Below, piece by piece: positions 35,110 to 47,620 of a DNA stretch of 64,000 nt (the first letter of the stretch is position 1; each line of letters begins with the position of its first letter). The stretch is taken from contig CM068587.1 in assembly GCA_035048485.1 (NCBI GenBank), positions 50,975,001 through 51,039,000 of the forward strand. Reading direction: 5' to 3'. The notes below the pieces were generated by a model. The model saw nothing but the letters and a program-made list of their open reading frames with translations. It was not told where the DNA came from and did no database searches. The position numbers were made by a program, and so were the translations under genes. Origin of the DNA: Pteria penguin (Eukaryota > Mollusca > Bivalvia > Pterioida > Pteriidae).

Positions 35110-35800
35110 CAAAGAAACAGCGACCTGGAACTATGCCACACCTTTAGGTCACGGACAACAATCCTGTGAAATATTATCCAAATCTATTGACCCAATAACA
35201 AGATATTGCCTGGACAGGATCTTTAACACCAAGTACACCATGACCTTGATTGTTGACATTCGGTCAAGGTCATGACACACCCTTGGGTCATGGGCAATAA
35301 TCCTGTGAGATATTATCCAAATCTATTGACCAAATAAAAGATACAACCCGGACACGATTTTAATAACCAAGTCCACATTGAACTTGACCTTTAAACTTGG
35401 GTCAAGGCCATGGCACACCCTTGAGCGATGGGCAACAATCCTGTGAAATATTATCTAAATCCATCAACCCCATATAAAGATATCGCCCGGATAGTATTTA
35501 TCAACCATGTCCACAGTGACATCCAACTTTGACCTATGACCTTGGGTCAAGGTCATGACACATCCTTAGGCAAAGGGCAACACTAAATCCATCCGTCCAG
35601 TAAAAAGATATAGTCCGGACAGGATTTTAACAACCAAGTCCACATTGACCTTGACCTTTGACCTTGGGTTAAGGTCATGATACATCCTTAGGTCATGGGC
35701 AACAATCCTGTGAAATATTATCCAAATCTATTGACCAAATAAAAAGTTATGCTCCGGACACAAAGTGGCCCAGGATCTACTATCAAAGAGGTCTTAAGCC
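35110..35800 (+). repeat. Tandem repeat, unit about 130 bp, about five copies
   Basis: Each copy has GGGCAACAATCCTGTGAAAT, ATTATCCAAATC, a CGGACAGGATTT segment and CCTTGGGTCAAGGTCATGAC. Spacing varies (about 120-140 bp). The motif TCAAGGTCA recurs near 35261, 35547 and 35806, with variants elsewhere. Confidence 0.82.
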
Positions 35801-36012
35801 AAGGTCAAGGTCACAGTGACCAAATTTTGGTACATGACACATCCCGTTTCCATGAGACATTCACATACCAAGTTTGATCATCCTGAGTCCTGTGGTACAT
35901 ACGTTATCAAGCGGACACGATTCGGAACGCACGGACAGACGGACATGGTGATTCCTATATACCGGTAGGACACCCCCCCCCCTCCCCCAACTTCCTTGGC
36001 GGAGGTATCATG
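35801..36012. repeat. Terminal part of the same dispersed repeat
   Basis: Continues the previous array and ends with GCACGGACAGACGGACATGG, a C tract and CTTGGCGGAGGTAT, a terminus typical of a repeat widespread in bivalves (known from general experience; no database check). Confidence 0.55.
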
Positions 36013-37240
36013 GTAAATATTTCCAAGTCTTTAAAATTTGGAATCCCAAGTCTATAGAGTACATCAACGACTCTGGTGCAGTGACTCTCGTTACAACGGC
36101 CATGTCTGTATTTCTAAATTTTGCCGTTTAAACGAATTCAAAATTGCTAATATATACGAATTGCTGCTATTTCGTATAAAATTATATAAATCAAAACTTT
36201 TCAATTATTAAACTTGGAGACAACTATAATTACGGTCATTACCGAACTCTATTGTGTTCTGTTTAATTCATATGCAGTGTATGTAATGTATAAAATATTT
36301 ACGTAGAAGTACTGAGTGTAGAATAAACATATTCCATTTCCTGCATGTGTTTTATTATTTCAAATGAAGCCATATCAGGGAAGTATAGTTTAGTTCTTAA
36401 ACTATACAGCCTTGGCCATATGTACAGGTAAACGCATGTGCGTTGTAAAAAAGGAAATAACAGACTAAACCGCGTGCCGGATATTTGGTGCGGTCAGCGT
36501 GAAATCCCTTGTCGATAGTTCCTAGATCGGCAGTTAAGGTAGTCTGCCGGTGTATAGAATTTTAATTGGTATGAAAATGTACATTTGTTCCGTGCTGCCG
36601 ATGCCAGAAGGCGAATATGCCGGTATAAAGAACACAAATAAGAGCATGTATTTTTATTACGGGCAGATTTCTGCCGATTTCGGAATATGCAGTTATTTCG
36701 AGTGACCTTGTAACGAAAGTGGACTGTATATACCATTGAGGCTTATTACAACAAATAATGCAAATGCAGTTCAAACTTTCAAAATTCAATTCACTGCTGT
36801 GTCTACAGTTGCATACTCATAACTACACGCACAGTTCACAAATTGATCTTTAATGAAAACATGACATCATGTATCCTTACGCCCCAATATCTAACTTTAT
36901 AATCAACATTCGCAACAATCTCGCCTTTTACAAGAAAAAGATCGAGGATATCCGAAAGTATAAACATCGAATTTGACCCTTGGTTAAGGTCAAATCTTGT
37001 ATATACCTTCGCATAATTTAATCCTGAATCACAATGTTTACGGATGTGATTTACGTCACACTGCATATTAAACATTTCTACGAATAAATGTTTTAAGACA
37101 ATAGAACACAATCAGGAAGTATAGTTGCATTTCTAGAATCTAATATGAGCATTCAAAAGAAAGTACTATTTTCTTTCGCGAATGAGATTTGGCCAGGAAA
37201 TGCGGCGAAGAGGTAAAATTTTTACGATCCCTATAGGCTC
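36013..37240. other. Intergenic, nothing recognised
   Basis: AT-rich. Minus-strand open frames of 75-91 codons near 36494-37111 have no domain signature. Confidence 0.5.
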
Positions 37241-37241
37241 T

Positions 37242-37262
37242 CGAGCATGCGAAGCATGCTCG
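37242..37262. other. Perfect 9-bp hairpin
   Basis: CGAGCATGC, loop GAA, GCATGCTCG. It sits about 60 bp left of the (AAT)n tract. Function unknown; it may be a repeat terminus. Confidence 0.8.
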
Positions 37263-37322
37263 ATGCCTAAAAATAGGTGAAAAATAGACAACCCCCAACA
37301 ACAACAACAACTATGTACAACG

Positions 37323-37379
<57 letters not shown>

Positions 37380-37406
37380 TTAATAATAATAATAATAATA
37401 ATAATA
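37323..37406. repeat. (AAT)n microsatellite
   Basis: About 28 units with one interruption; poly-Asn or poly-Ile frames are repeat translations. Confidence 0.96.
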
Positions 37407-37409
37407 AAA

Positions 37410-38425
37410 CAACTGATAATTACAAACATTTTATTGTGTATTTACTTTTATATACATTATTATCAGTTCGACTTCTGGGTAATGAAGTAGAGAATTGATT
37501 TTATATTTGTACTCGGTCACTTGTAATATCAATATTATATGTCATTGCATCGTCTTTTATATTGCTTCTTGTACACCAAATAAAACTGTAAACTAACTTT
37601 AGAGTAGACCTTGACAAAGGGAAATGAATTATTTCTATAACACTGGTCTTGAATATAGAATGCGATTCATTCTATGAAAGTGCTTGAATCGAGTCGAGAA
37701 AATATTACTCCCATCGAGTCCCATCAGTGATTTTGTCGACTGTTTCTAGATCTCCTTCGTTTTCTCTATAAAAGTACAAGTATTAAATCTGCCATAAAAA
37801 TTGCTAGGACCCAGGAACCTCCTTTCTCTTTCCACCAAAACATTATATTTGAAAACTGTCATATATAATCAATTCTTTTTCTCTACATGTATCTGAGACT
37901 GCTTTTTTACCAAACTTCCGAATCCGCCACTGACTACCCAGTATCAAGGGTGCCAATAGCAATTACCGAACATCAAAGGTTTTAATGAAAGATTTTACAC
38001 ACATTTGTTGCATAATTATATTTCAAAAGAATTTAATGTGCATTTAAAAATCAAATAGAATCGCCAATATTAATGAACATAAACCTCTTAATCACATCCA
38101 TTCAAAAGAATGGATAGAATTATTTTTCGAAAAATTATATCAAGATAATGGGCAGAGCGTCCTCTTCTAGACACATACAATAAAATATGTTGCAAATCAA
38201 AACGTTTGATCGTTTTAAAGGGATTTCACATGTACCTAACTTTAGCAAAATGTGGCACAGTACCCATGACAGACATTTACCCTATTAACTAGAGGTTACA
38301 ATACTATTGTTTGTTTATTGGATTTTATCACACACGAAACATTGAACCTGTACAGTGGCGGCCATTGCTCAGTAGTAAAGAAAACCAAAGTACCCTGAGA
38401 AAAGTACTGACCTCGGTAGGTACAA
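37410..38425. other. Intergenic, nothing recognised
   Basis: AT-rich, no supported coding frame. Confidence 0.5.
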
Positions 38426-38429
38426 CCAG

Positions 38430-39332
38430 GTAAAATGTATCACACAACCATCCCAGGTACATCCGAAAACAATTATCCCACCATCCCAGGTACAAGGTTT
38501 CACACAACCATCCTAGGTACAACCAGGTACAATTTATCAGACAACTATCCAAGGTACAACCAGATACAAGGTATCACACAACCATCTTAAGTGCAAACAA
38601 GTGCTATTATTCTACAATCCCAGATACACGGTATTACACATCCATCCCAGGTGCAAGGTATCAGACAACTATCCCAAGTATAAGGCATCGGAAATCCATC
38701 CCAGGTACAAGGTATTAGACAACCATCTCAGGTAAAAGGTATCGGAAAATCATCCCAACTACAAGGTATCAGACAACCATCCCAGGTACAAGGTATCAGA
38801 CAACCATCCCCGGTACAAAGCATCGGAACACCATTCCAGGTACAAGGTATCAGACAACCATCCCAAGTACAAGGTATCAGGCAACCATCCCAGGTACAAG
38901 GTATTAGACAACCATCCCAGGTACAAGGCATTGGACAACCATCCCAGGTACAAGTTATCAGACAACCATCCCAGGTACAAGGCATCAGACAACCATCCCA
39001 GGTACAAGGCATCGGACAACCATCCCAGGTACAAGGCATCATACAATCATCCCAGGTACAAAGTATTAGACAACCATTCTAGGTACAAGGCATTGGACAA
39101 CCATCCCAGGTACAATGTATCAGACAACTATCCAAGGTACAAGGCATCGGACAACCATCCCAGGTACAAGGCATCGGACAACCATCCCAGGTACAAGGCA
39201 TCGGACAACCATCCCAGGTACAACGTATCAGAGAACCATTCAGTTACAGTTAAGAACAATTATCCCACCATCCCTGGCACAAGGTATTACACAACCATCC
39301 CAGGTACAAGATATCACACAGCCATCCCACTG
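38430..39332. repeat. 27-bp minisatellite, about 30 copies
   Basis: Unit approximates CAACCATCCCAGGTACAAGG plus CATCGGA. The centre (38860-39230) is regular; edges are degenerate with longer spacers. The unit is nine codons, so periodic open frames appear on both strands (CTWDGCL and NHPRYKAS types). A typical start and domain are absent, so I do not call a gene. Confidence 0.93.
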
Positions 39333-39339
39333 GCCCAAT

Positions 39340-40195
39340 CTAGGATTCGAACTAAGGTCTGACGTAGGAGAAAAAGTATATTAAGTTTCAGAGAACAACT
39401 CTGCCAATGAGAACTGATTTAAGAAAACACTGATATATATCCTCAAAAATATATAATAGACTAGTAGGTATCTTTTTCATGCATTTATGTTGTGCATTTT
39501 ACTTCGTCGATGCAATGATTCTGGCGTAAAAGGAGATGCCGGACAAAGGGATAGGGGTTCGAATCTTACCATTGCCCTGTATATATCAGTAAAATAATGC
39601 TTTGTGGCAGTTCTATGTTAGGAATACAGATACAAGTAATTAGATACACGCTTTGTTGTATAGAATCTACTACGACATATCTGCACTCGAATTTATAATC
39701 TCTCGGTCTTACTTCGACTGTTTGAATGGTATTAATAACAAATACCAACTGCTAAGATGGTTAAGGGGTGGAGCGGTACATTGTATATAGTGGTATTATA
39801 CATAGCAATTACCAAGGACATCCAATACAAATGGAACACGACACAAAAATTAAAAAAAAAAGAGCTACAGAAAGCAAGGGAGGATCAAGCAATTTCTGAG
39901 ATAAGTAGTCCGCTTTGATGTGATAAAGTACTGAAGAGAAGAAGTGTATTCCACATGAAATTATACTCAAATTGAATGTTGTTGTGTAAACTTTATCATT
40001 GAAAAGATGGTGGTGGGGTAATATAATCTCAGTTACTCCCTCTGGATCCGCCAATACCATGTACCTATGGCGATGTATACTGCTAAATAGCTGGACTAGA
40101 AGTGATATCCATATTCAGCAATGCTGACGTCATATCACTAGGGATGTTGTTTTTGTCTCTAGTAAAACAATACGTAACTCAGTAAACCAACAATT
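39340..40195. other. Intergenic, possible SINE head at 39520-39590
   Basis: GGGGTTCGAATCTTACC near 39546 resembles a box B. Otherwise no feature. Confidence 0.4.
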
Positions 40196-40202
40196 TCCTC
40201 TT

Positions 40203-41690
40203 TATTGTATATAATATGTAGAATACAGAGACATGTAAAATCAATTATACCATACGCCATATAACTGTATAATATGTAGAATACGGAGACATGTTAAGTC
40301 AATTATACCATACGCCATATAACTGTATAATATGTAGAACACGGAGACATGCTAAGTCAATTATACCATACGCCATATAACTGTATAATATGTAGAATAT
40401 AATATGTAGAATACAGAGACATGTTAAGTCAATTATACCATACGTCATATAACTGTATAATATGAAGAATACAGAGACATGTTAAGTCAATTATACCATA
40501 CGCCATATAACTGTATAATATGTAGAATACGGAGACATGTTAAGTCAATTATACCATACGCCATATAACTGTATAATATGTAGAATACGGAGACATGTTA
40601 AGTCAATTATACCATACGCCATATAACTGTATAATATGTAGAATACAGAGACATGTTAAGTCAATTATACCATACGCCATATAACTGTATAATATGTAGA
40701 ATACGGAGACATGTTAAGTCAATTATACCATACGCCATATAACTGTATAATATGTAGAATACGGAGACCTGTTAAGTCAATTATACCATACGCCATATAA
40801 CTGTATAATATGTAGAATACGGAGACCTGTTAAGTCAATTATACCATACGCCATATAACTGTATAATATGTAGACTACGGAGACATGTTAAGTCAATTAT
40901 ACCATACGCCATATAACTGTATAATATGTAGAATACAGAGACATGTTACGTCAATTATACCATACGCCATATAACTGTATAATATGTAGACTACGGAGAC
41001 ATGTTAAGTCAATTATACCATACGCCATATAACTGTATAATATGTAGACTACGGAGACATGCTAAGTCAATTATACTATACGCCATATAACTGTATAATA
41101 TGTAGACTACGGAGACATGTTAAGTCAATTATACCATACGCCATATAACTGAGTAATATGTAGAATACAGAGACATGTTAAGTCAATTATACCATACGCC
41201 ATATAACTGTATAATATGTAGAATACGGAGACATGTTAAGTCAATTATACCATACGCCATATAACTGTATAATATGTAGATTACGGAGACATGTTAAGTC
41301 AATTATACCATACGCCATATAACTGTATAATATGTAGAATACAGAGACATGTTAAGTCAATTATACCATACGTCATATAACTGTATAATATGTAGAATAC
41401 GGAGATATGTTAAGTCAATTATACCATACGCCATATAACTGTATGATATGTAGAATACAGAGACATGTTAAGTCAATTATACCATGCGTCATATAACTGT
41501 ATAATATGTAGAATACGGAGACATGTTAAGTCAATTATACCATGCGCCATATAACTGTATGATATGTAGAATACAGAGACATGTTAAGTCATTTATACCA
41601 TACGTCATATAACTGTATAATATGTAGAATACGGAGACATGTTAAGTCAATTATACCATACCCCATATAACTGTATAATTGTATTAAATA
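40203..41690. repeat. 58-bp satellite array, about 25 copies
   Basis: The unit is CTGTATAATATGTAGAATAC, GGAGACATGTTAAGTCAATT, ATACCATACGCCATATAA. Period is 58 bp throughout, and copies differ at a few positions (AATAC/CTACG/TTACG, GCC/GTC). One copy near 40385-40415 has a short internal duplication. Confidence 0.97.
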
Positions 41691-42111
41691 GTAGAAGACC
41701 AGCACTTACAAGAACAAAAATCATACATGTAAATACAAATACTGGTGTCGACAAACAAACTAATAGTTCATTTAAAGTCGATCTGAATTAAGAAGTCATC
41801 TGTCTTTAGCGGTCATTTTCCACATACCTGTCAATGGTCGCTTACATCAGATTTGCCTACGAGACAACTTTACGAATATGTAAATGTAAAGTACTGAAAA
41901 AAATGTGTTCGTATGGCACTTAAAACAACGTACCACCGTGGACATCTATATACCACTAGAGTAGAGGAAGAATGTCCATTTTAAACTTTTATAACTGTAA
42001 TGATTCAAATAATTTTGGCCTATACCGGTGCCTACTGTGAATTTAATAAATTTGTAAATCCATTGGGACATTTTGAACAAGTATGTAATACCGAAAAAGA
42101 TCGGCTTGCTT

Positions 42112-42351
42112 AGGGAGCAACCATTTGATTTTTATGGCCGGGGAGTGGGGGCCGCAGGAAGACTTTGCAAAAAAAAAATGTCCGGCTCAAATTTTGGGGG
42201 AGAAAAATAATCCGGCCCAAAGGGCCGGCAAAAAAATAACAATAAATAAATAAATAAAAAAAAATAATCCGGCTGTGAAATTTCGCAAAAAAAAATATTC
42301 CGGACGGTGAAAGTCTTCCTGCCCCCCATAAAAATGAAATGGTAGCTCCCT
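42112..42351. mobile_element. 240-bp MITE with about 55-bp terminal inverted repeats
   Basis: The left AGGGAGCAACCATTTGATTT, followed by TTATGG and GCAGGAAGACTTT, returns inverted at the right end (AGTCTTCCTGC, then AAATGGTAGCTCCCT). The interior has GGCCCAAAGGGCC and A-rich TCCGG-bearing words. Minus-strand frames through it are shadows. Confidence 0.82.
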
Positions 42352-42573
42352 TACCATTACAAGCACACACGAGACACTATTTCTGAATTAACTGGTTTCA
42401 CGTCACAATATTAAATCATTCCACTTAGGCTACGTAGTAACGGTATCTACCTGATACGTTATTTATTTTGACCTTTGCTTTTGACTCGCCTGACACTCCC
42501 GTTTTTAAAGTCTCTTTTGAAAGACTGAAAGCGCGACCACTCGGTTTTATGGTCCACCACTCTACCGACCAAG

Positions 42574-44428
42574 TTACGCCGGATCTTTCTGATTCAGTAA
42601 TTTAAGGATGTCAAACATGGACACTCTATGTCTGTATCGACGCTGGACCTGCATAAACGCCTGAAACCGGAGCCGGAATTTATTTCGCCAGTCAATGACG
42701 TCATCCTCCCCGATGCCTTCCTCTGCTTCTATTTTTCTAAGCTCTCTTTCTACCAACTCGCGAACAGCTATCAAGAAAGAAAGAGAATGTATGTTAAAAT
42801 AAACTAAATGATTGTGAAATATGACAGAATACAATTCAAATGTTATCCCAATACACGTAAGTCCTTTTCTTACAAATGACTTTATGTAATACATACTACA
42901 TGTTTAAATGATATACATTTCCTTGCATATAAGTAAATAAGTGAAGGTTTAATATTGTCATTTTAGTTAACATGGAAATCACATTTGCAAATTTACAGTG
43001 TTTAGACATGTAACAATGAACATGAACAAGATTTCTGGTGTAGAAATTGTCAATGATGAAATGTTTTTATATAGATAGGGGCGTAGCCAGAGTGCATGAT
43101 GTGTACGCACAAGAAAGACATGGTATTTGGTGAAAGGAAACGACCATTTCTCTCTCTCTCTATCATCAGACACTATATTTTTTAAAAACAAAAGTGTACG
43201 CGCATGCGTATTTGGCGTAATGGTAGCTACGCCACTGTAAATTTATCTACTAAAAGATCTATTATAGAATTGACAAATATGACATATATACATACTTGTG
43301 ATGACTTATATACATACGTGTGATGACATATATACATACTTGTGAAGACATATATACATACTTGTGATGACATATATACATACGTGTGATGACATATATA
43401 CATACTTGTGAAGACATATATACATACTTGTGATGACATACATGTATATACATACTTGTGATGACATATATACATACTTGTGATGACATATATACATACT
43501 TGTGATGACATATATACATACTTGTGATGACATATATACATACTTGTGATGACATATATACATACTTGTGATGACATATATACATACTTGTGATGACATA
43601 TATACATACTTGTGATGACATATATACATACGTGTGATGACATATATACATACTTGTGAAGACATATATACATACTTGTGATGACATACATGTATATACA
43701 TACTTGTGATGACATATATACATACTTGTGATGACATATATACATACTTGTGTGACATGTATACATACACTTTTGATGACATATATACATACTTGTGATG
43801 ACATATATACATACTTGTGATGACATATATAGATACTTCTGATGACATATATACATACGTGTGATGACATATATAGATACGTGTGATGACATATATACAT
43901 ACTTGTGATGACATATATACATACTTGTGATGACATATATACATACGTGTGATGACATATATACATACGTGTGATGACATATATACATACTTGTGATGAC
44001 ATATATACATACTTATGATGACATAAATACATACTTGCGTCGTTCAGCTCCACGCCGCGCGCTGTGATCACCTCCTACAGTATAAAATTTGATAACTGTT
44101 TAGGTGTAAGTGATAAAAGCAAACAGCATTCCCAATCCCCCTCCCTCCACAGAGAAGAAGAAGAGGAAGTAGTAATAGTAGTAGTAGTAGTAGTCTATAT
44201 GTAACACGGCGACTTACGACCCAGACTGTTTGTATATATATGTAAAGAGTATACCTGTATACGAAATGTACCTTATATTTTTTACATTAGCATAGTAGGT
44301 AATGTTATATAGATCTTATCACCTTTAGACCAGATTTTCAAATTATGTTATATATATAAACTTCTCTCCAATTCATAGCCTCAAAGAACGCATATTACAC
44401 ACAAAAGAATATTTTATATTCTCCTTCG

Positions 44429-44485
<57 letters not shown>

Positions 44486-45507
44486 TTTAATCTATTAAAT
44501 TTGTTTTCAGAATATAAAATATTTATTCTTACGTTGCCGAGGAAAACATTATAATCAAAATAATTGTCCCTCAATTCACCCACACAAATATATTCATAGA
44601 ATAAGTTTTCTATTTGTTTATTTATTTACAATATATATTTTATCTATCGCTGAAATACAATTTAAGTAAAACAAACTGTATCACAATTCTCTTGTTAATG
44701 ATTTCAAAATACAATTCAGCAAATCAAGGCATTAGAATAACTTTGCTCTCACGCTGGATCCATAAATCTCAAACCCTCCACATTACCAGTGTTAAATATA
44801 ACGAAGTTAAACATCTAAAAAACACACTTTAACTCTACACATCCGCTGGTTACGTCACGTCAGTTCTAGCAAAAATTCTATGGATTTTTTTATTCTATTT
44901 TTTATTTTATTTTATTTTATTTTTTTATTTTTGGGGGTTTTTTTTGTGTTTTTTGTTTTGCTTTTTTATTTTATTTTTTTTTTTTTTGGTTTTTGTTTTT
45001 GTTTTTGTTTTTTTTTTTTTTTTGTTATTGTAACTTTCAACCTCGGGTGTTGCAAATTGGGGGAGATTGAATGAGAAATAGACTTCGCCGCCATTAACTG
45101 CAGTCATAATGTTTAGGGAGGAAATAGAACGTATTCCCACAAAAATGACGTAAAGAACAACGAAACGTTCTTATGACGTCATAAGCTTAAGGTTGCTAAC
45201 ATTCAACGTCGTGTCTATTTCTTATAATACGCAAGCGCCGCCAAACGGATGACAACGGAAGGCGAAGCCCATTTATTATCATTTTAGTTGTCTGAAAATG
45301 TAACAAAACATTTAATATTTTGCATACTGAACTTTAAAGTCGTATTCTATCTGGGTAAAAGTTACCGAAAATCCTTTTAAAATTCGTAAGAACTTTTGGT
45401 GAAGTAGTATCCACATGTAAAATGATTTTAAAAATACACAACAACCCCTTTTATTTTTAGTACCGTTAAAGTAGGGTTCAGCGCTAGTATACTTAGCCAT
45501 AAACCCC

Positions 45508-45562
<55 letters not shown>

Positions 45563-45958
45563 GTATGGGTTTTACACCGGGGACTCCGGTTTCCCGTATA
45601 GGTTTGCATGCATAATGTCTATTATAAAATTTTCTTATTTTATTTGATCAATTATTATTAATACTGTTTATTATATTGTTCTTTTAGATCTATATTATAT
45701 GACATCAGTGGAGTTGTTATGGTAATAATATTTTTTTTAAGTATGATTTTTTCGCATTTAAGTGAATTTAGTATTTTTACTTTTATTATATTTATATATT
45801 TTTATAATTAGTTTGTATAATTCAGATGTTTTAACTTATTTACGATGGTAAACATCGACGTCATATAATGGACTTTCATATAATTAGCACATCATCACAA
45901 TATACTAATATTTCACACTCAGGCTACTTTTATATATTTACTCTTACCTCCATGACTT
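42574..45958 (-). CDS. Small three-exon gene, 79-residue charged protein, unknown family
   Basis: Hand-built minus-strand model: exon 1 is 45948-45958 (11 nt, ATG at 45953), exon 2 is 44035-44074, exon 3 is 42574-42767 ending TAA. Splice sites are strong: TTTCTTTTACAG before exon 1, GGAG|GTAAGAG, TATACTGTAG before exon 2, GCAA|GTATGT, and TTTCTTTCTTGATAG before exon 3. Phases join cleanly into 80 codons including the stop. The product is helical and highly charged (VRELVERELRKIEAEEG, DWRNKFRLRFQAFMQVQRR) with no signal peptide or membrane segment. The 11-nt exon has an acceptor in front, so it may be internal and more N-terminal sequence may exist. The family is not recognised. Intron 2 holds a MITE and a 22-bp minisatellite. 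Confidence 0.6.
43076..43237. mobile_element. Short inverted-repeat element, hAT-like ends
   Basis: Left GGGGCGTAGCC and right GGTAGCTACGCCACTG are inverted copies of a CAGTGGCGTAGC-type end, which is common among hAT MITEs (family knowledge). Inner GTACGC words also pair. No target duplication was found. Confidence 0.5.
43275..44034. repeat. 22-bp minisatellite, about 34 copies
   Basis: The unit is CATACTTGTGATGACATATATA with a few variants (GTG for TTG, AAG for ATG) and occasional CATGTA insertions. Period 22 cycles through the frames, giving long CHHKYVYMSS-type minus-strand frames that are not genes. It lies in intron 2 of the small gene. Confidence 0.96.
44433..44482. repeat. (ATT)n microsatellite
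   Basis: About 16 ATT units. Confidence 0.96.
44880..45024. repeat. T-rich low-complexity tract
   Basis: TTTTA and TTTTG repeats passing into homopolymer T. Phe-rich and Lys-rich frames here are spurious. Confidence 0.92.
45170..45185. promoter_or_regulatory. Perfect 16-bp palindrome containing a CRE site
   Basis: CTTATGACGTCATAAG contains TGACGTCA, the CREB/ATF consensus. It lies in intron 1 of the small minus-strand gene. The sequence match is certain; the function is inference. Confidence 0.4.
45504..45558. repeat. C tract followed by (TC)n
   Basis: Same arrangement as at 523-563. Confidence 0.95.
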
Positions 45959-46144
45959 CTGTAAAAGAAATGACATACAGAGATACTGCTGGCTTTCTTT
46001 GAAGTGTTAATTTATATCTGAATGTCAATATTTAGCATGATTCCCCTGCAGTATAGGGGCATTACATTTTATAGGCAAATTCTTGGCCTGCTTTCGAGTA
46101 CCCTTCCTTGAAATTTTTTACATTAACAAGTGATTGCACCAAGA

Positions 46145-46228
46145 TGTGATTATTAAACTTTCGAGGTTCGAACCACAGACATCAAGCTCACACAACAAGT
46201 TCGCTAACCATTGGCCAATTTATGTTTG
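46145..46228 (-). mobile_element. tRNA-like SINE head fragment
   Basis: Minus strand reads AATTGGCCAATGGTTAGCGA and then a box-B-like GTGGTTCGAACC. Confidence 0.6.
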
Positions 46229-46277
46229 AATGTTATGATATGCATGGTGCTCTGCGGGACACGATCTGGCCATGAAT

Positions 46278-46456
46278 TTTTGAGGGGGGTGAATTATGGG
46301 GGGATAGGCAGTAGAGAGAGGGCAAGAAGATGGAAAGATGTGGGTGACGCAGGAAAATGAAAGGAGAAAGAAAGAGAGGGTAGAGCGGAAAGTAAGAGGG
46401 GAGATGGAGAAGAGGAACAGTGTGGGAGAGGAGGTAGAAGGTGGGAGGAGAGGATA
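46278..46456. repeat. Purine-rich (A/G) tract
   Basis: Strand-asymmetric purine-rich sequence; minus-strand Ser/Pro/Leu frames are its translation. Confidence 0.85.
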
Positions 46457-46683
46457 TTCCCTTTTCCAACCCCTCATTTTCAGGAGATTATGTATGTTCA
46501 CAGTGGCACACTGTTGAAGGTGAAAGTCACGCTACATCAGTTACTTTCACCTTTTACGTTAAAATGCACATATAGCACTGCCAATGAGTATGAAATCATT
46601 CCAACGTGACACAAAATCATAAGTACAAGGGAAATAGTCAATAAAAAGGGAATGCCAATAAATCATCCCTTTGCCATTTTAAT

Positions 46684-46730
46684 TTCCGCGGTTCAGGCAA
46701 TCCGGGTTCGATTCCCAGATTGCGCCGTTA
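46684..46730 (+). mobile_element. tRNA-like 3' half (SINE relic)
   Basis: GGGTTCGATTCCCAGATTGCG is a full box B and T-arm. The 5' half of a tRNA is missing, so this is a SINE or pseudo-tRNA relic and not a tRNA gene. Confidence 0.55.
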
Positions 46731-46823
46731 TGGTTCAGAATTTAGTTATCTCTCCCCTTCCAAGTGACCATATGACTGAAAAACTTGTGATAACAAATAA
46801 TAATAAAAAGAACTAGAAACGAG

Positions 46824-46843
46824 CTCGTTGCTAAAGCAACGAG
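46824..46843 (-). other. Unit-terminal hairpin, copy 1
   Basis: Perfect 9-bp stem with a 2-nt loop, next to CTAG. The same hairpin recurs at 50277-50296, 54492-54511, 58286-58305 and 61755-61774, each with T following CTAG on the minus strand. Confidence 0.9.
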
Positions 46844-47543
46844 TAGGTTTCACAAGTTAAAGTCGAAGCAGCGAAGCTGAGATCTCCTACTCTAATACAA
46901 AATTCTTTTTCACGATCCAGATATCTGATCTTTAGTGATGGTATCCACATTGCGCAATCTACTTGCAGAAATTGTAGGTAACGGCGACTTACATTATACA
47001 CATTATACTGAAGCCTACATCGCACAATATCGACTACTCTTGACCATATATTTGAAACAAGAAACATGTAGGACAATCACACTTAGTACAATCTGCACGT
47101 GTAACCTAGATCTTCAGTCCTTACTGCCCGCTTTATGTTGTTTATTTATTAACTTACGCAAGGTATTTCGCGTGTACAGATGTTTGACCTTGAATCGCTT
47201 CTCTGCTGGAATAAACAATTCTCCTCGCGATTATTTCGCGTGTACAGATGTTTGACCTTGAATCGCCACTCTGCTGGAATAAACAATTCTCCTCGCGATG
47301 GCCTTTAGTAATGCCGCTTTCCCCAATATACAAAAGAAAGACTTGACAATGTCTCGTATTCCACAGGTAAAGCACTGTAACTGGCGATCAATTCACACAC
47401 GTTTGAAGTCCTGTATAACAGCGGCGCAGTGCGAGGTATTAAGCAAGGCAAATTCACCGCGCTTCTCTAATGTGTAATGCCGACGCTCGGAGAAGATTTC
47501 TTTATAGCCTTGTTCAGCAGTAGCTCGTAGAATGTAAATTTGC

Positions 47544-47620
47544 TTTTTTTTTCTTTTTTTTTTTTTTGTTTTTTTTTGGGGGGGGGGGGGGTTGGTTTTT
47601 TTTTTTTTTGGGGTTTTTTT
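47544..47620. repeat. T tract interrupted by a G run, unit 1
   Basis: Poly-T, about 12 G, then poly-T again. The homologous tracts in other units differ only in run lengths. Confidence 0.92.

Noticed and set aside
37242..37262. Hairpin as another Helitron terminus
   Set aside because: No CTRR follows within 15 nt on either strand (ATGCCTAAAA on the right), so it does not fit.
38728..39384. Periodic frames of 89-143 codons on both strands
   Set aside because: Translation of a 27-bp minisatellite with no start context, domain or flanking exon.
43227..44071. Three long overlapping minus-strand frames of 234-269 codons
   Set aside because: Pure translation of the 22-bp minisatellite, which reads in all three frames.
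46684..46730. Possible tRNA gene
   Set aside because: Only the T-arm half is present; no acceptor stem or D arm can be paired.
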